Source: Gammaproteobacteria bacterium
Lineage (GTDB): Bacteria; Pseudomonadota; Gammaproteobacteria; Pseudomonadales; Oleiphilaceae
Assembly (NCBI GenBank): GCA_003695085.1
Contig: RFIV01000376.1
Coordinates: forward strand, 1 to 8,422
Length of the DNA: 8,422 bases
Direction of reading: 5' to 3'
In this document: positions 6,027 through 8,422 of the stretch, in pieces
How positions within the stretch are numbered: the stretch's first letter is position 1
Layout: the number at the start of each line of letters is the position of its first letter
Made by a program: the position numbers and the translations under genes
Notes under the pieces: generated by a model
Database searches by the model: none
What the model saw: the letters and a program-made list of their open reading frames with translations, nothing else
What the model was told of the DNA's origin: nothing

Positions 6027-6353
6027 ATGAGCGAGCACATTGTCAACGTCACTGATGACACCTTTGAGCAGGAAGTACTGAAGGCCGACCTGCCCGTACT
6101 GGTAGACTACTGGGCCGAATGGTGCGGTCCGTGCAAGATGATCGCACCGGTACTGGAAGAAATTGCCGAGGAATATGCCGGCAAGCTGAAGGTCTGCAAG
6201 CTGAACATTGACGAGAACGAAGCGACGCCGCCGAAGTACAACATCCGCGGCATCCCGACCCTGATGCTGTTCAAGGGCGGCAACGTGGATGCGACCAAGG
6301 TGGGCGCCCTGTCCAAGTCCCAGCTGACAGCCTTCCTCGACAGCAACCTCTGA
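6027..6353 (+). CDS. trxA: Thioredoxin 1
   Basis: This 108-residue cytoplasmic protein is a general dithiol-disulfide reductant, recharged by thioredoxin reductase, that serves ribonucleotide reductase, methionine sulfoxide reductase and other partners. The active site is WCGPCK with C33 and C36. The buried acid D27 and the cis-proline P77 in GIPTL, both needed for catalysis, are present, as is the C-terminal VGALSKSQL helix. Length matches E. coli TrxA (109). A third cysteine, C57 in KVCKLNID, is absent from E. coli TrxA; I recall it in Pseudomonas thioredoxins, so it is probably a lineage trait. The gene is divergent from ppx and upstream of rho, the conserved trxA-rho order of gammaproteobacteria. 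It has its own promoter, and a hairpin follows directly after the stop. Confidence 0.97.
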   Translation: MSEHIVNVTDDTFEQEVLKADLPVLVDYWAEWCGPCKMIAPVLEEIAEEYAGKLKVCKLNIDENEATPPKYNIRGIPTLMLFKGGNVDATKVGALSKSQLTAFLDSNL

Positions 6354-6360
6354 TCGCGCG

Positions 6361-6379
6361 GGCGGGCCTTGCGCCCGCC
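6361..6379 (+). terminator. GC-rich, U-poor hairpin after trxA
   Basis: GGCGGGC (6361-6367) pairs with GCCCGCC (6373-6379) around a 5-base loop, starting 7 bases after the trxA stop. An alternative 7-pair register (6358-6364 with 6372-6378) also exists. The tail is TCTGAACC, with no U-run, so termination is probably partial. It could also protect the trxA mRNA end while allowing read-through into rho. Confidence 0.45.
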
Positions 6380-6392
6380 TCTGAACCAAGGC

Positions 6393-6421
6393 TGGACGCC
6401 TCATTGATTAAACACTATACT
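6393..6421 (+). promoter_or_regulatory. Sigma70 promoter for rho
   Basis: TGGACG (6393-6398, 4/6) and TATACT (6416-6421, 4/6 with the key bases) are separated by the optimal 17 bases, and the spacer is AT-rich next to the -10 box. Transcription would start near 6428, giving rho a leader of about 87 bases. It lies after the trxA hairpin, so rho can be expressed independently of trxA. Confidence 0.55.
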
Positions 6422-6427
6422 GCAACC

Positions 6428-6514
6428 TGACTGAGCGGCGACCGTCCGGTCCGTTCTGCCAATCCGATTTCCCAAACATTCCTTCCTGATCATCCAACCA
6501 AACCCGTACAGTCT
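6428..6514 (+). promoter_or_regulatory. rho leader with a C-rich, G-poor rut-like region
   Basis: From 6461 to 6514 the strand carries 20 C and only 4 G in 54 bases, with repeated pyrimidine-C pairs (TCC, CCC, TTCC, CATCC, CCAACC). This is the composition bound by the Rho primary site. A small GACC/GGTC hairpin (6440-6451) precedes it. In E. coli, rho is autoregulated by Rho-dependent termination in its leader, so the same is inferred here. No clear Shine-Dalgarno sequence precedes the rho ATG. No homolog of the E. coli rhoL leader peptide could be identified. Confidence 0.5.
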
Positions 6515-7777
6515 ATGAACCTGACCGAACTCAAGAAAAAATCCGTTCCCGAACTGCTTGCCATTGCAGAAGAAATGGGCCTCGAAAATCTTGCCCGCTC
6601 GCGCAAGCAGGACGTTATTTTCAGTATTCTCAAGAAGCACGCCAAGAGTGGCGAGGACATTTACGGCGATGGCGTGCTGGAAATCCTGCAGGACGGCTTT
6701 GGCTTCCTGCGCTCGGCAGACAGCTCCTATCTGGCCGGTCCGGATGACATCTACGTCTCGCCCAGTCAGATTCGCCGCTTCAACCTGCGCACCGGGGACA
6801 GCGTCTCCGGCAAGATCCGGCCACCGAAGGACAGTGAACGCTACTTCGCCCTGCTCAAGGTGGACCAGATCAATTTCGACAAACCCGAGCGCAGCCGCAA
6901 CAAGATTCTGTTCGAGAACCTGACGCCCCTGTTCCCCGAAGAGCGCCTGATTCTGGAGCAGGGCAATGGCTCCTCCGAAGATCTTTCGGCACGTATCCTG
7001 GATCTGGTCGCCCCGATCGGCAAGGGCCAGCGAGGGCTGATCGTTTCCCCGCCGAAGGCCGGTAAAACGCTACTGATGCAGAATATTGCCCAGTCCATCA
7101 CCCGTAACAACCCCGAGTGCTACTTGATGGTGCTGCTCATCGACGAGCGCCCAGAGGAAGTGACGGACATGCAGCGTACCGTGCGCGGTGAAGTGGTGGC
7201 CAGTACCTTTGACGAGCCGCCGGCGCGCCATGTGCAGGTCGCCGAAATGGTCATCGAAAAGGCCAAGCGCCTGGTGGAGCACAAGAAAGACGTCGTGATT
7301 CTGCTCGACTCCATCACCCGTCTGGCACGCGCCTACAACACCATCATCCCGTCTTCCGGCAAGGTCCTGACCGGGGGTGTGGATGCCCACGCCCTGGAAC
7401 GCCCGAAGCGCTTCTTCGGTGCGGCGCGGAATGTGGAAGAAGGGGGCAGTCTGACCATCATTGCCACCGCACTGGTCGATACCGGCTCCAAGATGGACGA
7501 AGTCATCTACGAGGAATTCAAGGGCACCGGCAACATGGAGGTGCACCTGGATCGTCGCATTGCCGAGAAGCGTGTGTTCCCGGCCATCAACATCCGCCGT
7601 TCCGGCACCCGCCGAGAGGAACTGCTCATGGGCGAGGCCGAGCTGCAGCGTGTGTGGATTCTGCGCAAGCTGCTGCACGCCATGGAAGACGATGTGGCGG
7701 CCACCGAGTTCCTCATCGACAAGCTCAAGGACACCAAGACCAACGACGAATTCTTCCAAGCCATGAAGAAGCGTTGA
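6515..7777 (+). CDS. rho: Transcription termination factor Rho
   Basis: This 420-residue protein forms a hexameric RNA-dependent ATPase that translocates along C-rich untranslated RNA and releases RNA polymerase. Residues 1-47 are the Rho_N helical domain. Residues 48-125 are the cold-shock-like primary RNA site with GFGFLRS (61-67). The ATPase core carries Walker A PPKAGKT (179-185), catalytic E211, Walker B LLDS with D265, the Q-loop around K283, the R-loop around 322-326, R353 and arginine finger R366. All keep E. coli numbering, and the length differs by one residue. L208, R212, M219, S266 and G337, known as bicyclomycin-contact or resistance positions, are unchanged, so sensitivity to bicyclomycin is inferred. 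No large insertion in the N-terminal region is present, unlike some high-GC phyla. It follows trxA by 161 bases with its own promoter and C-rich leader, and is followed after one base by ubiD. Confidence 0.98.
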   Translation: MNLTELKKKSVPELLAIAEEMGLENLARSRKQDVIFSILKKHAKSGEDIYGDGVLEILQDGFGFLRSADSSYLAGPDDIYVSPSQIRRFNLRTGDSVSGKIRPPKDSERYFALLKVDQINFDKPERSRNKILFENLTPLFPEERLILEQGNGSSEDLSARILDLVAPIGKGQRGLIVSPPKAGKTLLMQNIAQSITRNNPECYLMVLLIDERPEEVTDMQRTVRGEVVASTFDEPPARHVQVAEMVIEKAKRLVEHKKDVVILLDSITRLARAYNTIIPSSGKVLTGGVDAHALERPKRFFGAARNVEEGGSLTIIATALVDTGSKMDEVIYEEFKGTGNMEVHLDRRIAEKRVFPAINIRRSGTRREELLMGEAELQRVWILRKLLHAMEDDVAATEFLIDKLKDTKTNDEFFQAMKKR

Positions 7778-7778
7778 C

Positions 7779-8422
7779 GTGACCACGCGCTACAAGGATC
7801 TGCGCGACTTCATTCGCGCACTGGAGCAGCGGGGCGAGCTGAAACGCATCAGCCACCCCGTTGATCCGTATCTGGAAATGACCGAAATCTGTGACCGCAC
7901 GCTCAAGGCGGGCGGCCCGGCCCTGCTGTTCGAGAACCCAAAGGGCTACGACATCCCGGTACTGGGCAACCTGTTCGGCACCCCCGAACGCGTGGCGCTG
8001 GGCATGGGGCAACCGGATGTGTCGGCACTGCGCGAGGTCGGCCAGTTGCTGGCTTGGCTGAAGGAACCGGACCCACCCAAGGGCTTTCGTGATGCACTGG
8101 GCAAGCTGCCAATCCTGAAGCAGGTCATGACCATGGGCCCGAAGGAAGTCCGTCGCGCGCCCTGTCAGGAAGTGGTGCTGGAAGGTGACGAGGTCGACCT
8201 GTACAAGCTGCCCATCCAGACGTGCTGGCCGGGTGATGCCGGCCCGCTGGTCACCTGGCCACTTGTGGTCACGCGTGGCCCGCACAAGCAACGCCAGAAC
8301 CTGGGGATCTATCGCCAGCAGCTCATCGGGCGCAACAAGCTGATCATGCGCTGGTTGTCCCATCGCGGCGGGGCACTCGACTTTCATGAGTGGCAGCAGG
8401 CTCATCCCGGCGAGCCCTTCCC
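7779..8422 (+). CDS. ubiD: UbiD, 4-hydroxy-3-polyprenylbenzoate decarboxylase, 5' part
   Basis: The first 214 codons of ubiD are present and run off the right edge; the full enzyme is about 490-500 residues. It decarboxylates 3-octaprenyl-4-hydroxybenzoate in ubiquinone synthesis using prenylated FMN made by UbiX, which is not in this window. The N-terminus RYKDLRDFIRALEQRGELKR (4-23), GGPALLFENPKG (45-56) and LGNLFGTPERVALGMG (62-77) match E. coli UbiD closely. N174 in RQNLGIYRQQ probably aligns with the E. coli metal ligand N175, and RWLSHRGGALD (191-201) is the cofactor-binding block. The proton-donor glutamate lies beyond the window. The start is GTG at 7779, one base after the rho TGA. 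Only a weak GAAGAAG (7765-7771, inside rho) precedes it, so translation is probably coupled to rho. No promoter is seen between the genes. Confidence 0.95.
   Translation, partial: MTTRYKDLRDFIRALEQRGELKRISHPVDPYLEMTEICDRTLKAGGPALLFENPKGYDIPVLGNLFGTPERVALGMGQPDVSALREVGQLLAWLKEPDPPKGFRDALGKLPILKQVMTMGPKEVRRAPCQEVVLEGDEVDLYKLPIQTCWPGDAGPLVTWPLVVTRGPHKQRQNLGIYRQQLIGRNKLIMRWLSHRGGALDFHEWQQAHPGEPF

Noticed and set aside
7070..8405. Two long minus-strand open frames (238 and 226 codons) opposite rho and ubiD
   Set aside because: Both are antisense to highly conserved genes, have no ribosome site or family resemblance, and their composition mirrors the codon bias of the plus strand.

Overview
This is ordinary chromosomal DNA from a GC-rich gammaproteobacterium. 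The Rho protein keeps Escherichia coli residue numbering at every key site I checked. The ABC-F protein is a YheS ortholog. The order ppx, trxA, rho, ubiD is, from memory, the arrangement in Pseudomonas and related marine genera. A Pseudomonadales/Oceanospirillales-type organism (Alcanivorax- or Marinobacter-like) is my best guess; the genus cannot be fixed from the sequence alone. I see no insertion sequence, prophage, CRISPR array, tRNA, rRNA or sign of recent transfer, and no gene-free stretch longer than about 160 bases.

Left part (1-2341, all minus strand, read right to left): a small membrane-anchored DUF4124 protein, then a Mip/FkpA-like periplasmic FKBP prolyl isomerase using a TTG start, then an orphan periplasmic solute-binding protein, then the first 23 codons of a glyceraldehyde-3-phosphate dehydrogenase family gene that runs off the left edge. 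Three of these four act in the cell envelope.

Middle part (2342-5887): a 96-base divergent gap separates the DUF4124 gene from yheS, a ribosome-associated ABC-F ATPase on the plus strand. An extended -10 box lies so close to the yheS ATG that its mRNA may be leaderless. yheS converges on ppx (exopolyphosphatase, minus strand), and the two coding regions overlap tail to tail by 48 bases.

Right part (5888-8422, plus strand): thioredoxin trxA is divergent from ppx and has a good sigma70 promoter that lies almost against the ppx start. After trxA come a U-poor hairpin, a separate promoter, and a C-rich, G-poor leader in front of rho. That leader looks like a Rho-utilisation site for autoregulation. 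ubiD (ubiquinone biosynthesis decarboxylase) starts with GTG one base after the rho stop and runs off the right edge.

I found no undescribed system. The points worth a second look are regulatory: the rho leader, the leaderless-type yheS start, the shared ppx/trxA promoter region, the yheS/ppx overlap, and a hairpin that pairs fully only in the minus-strand RNA.
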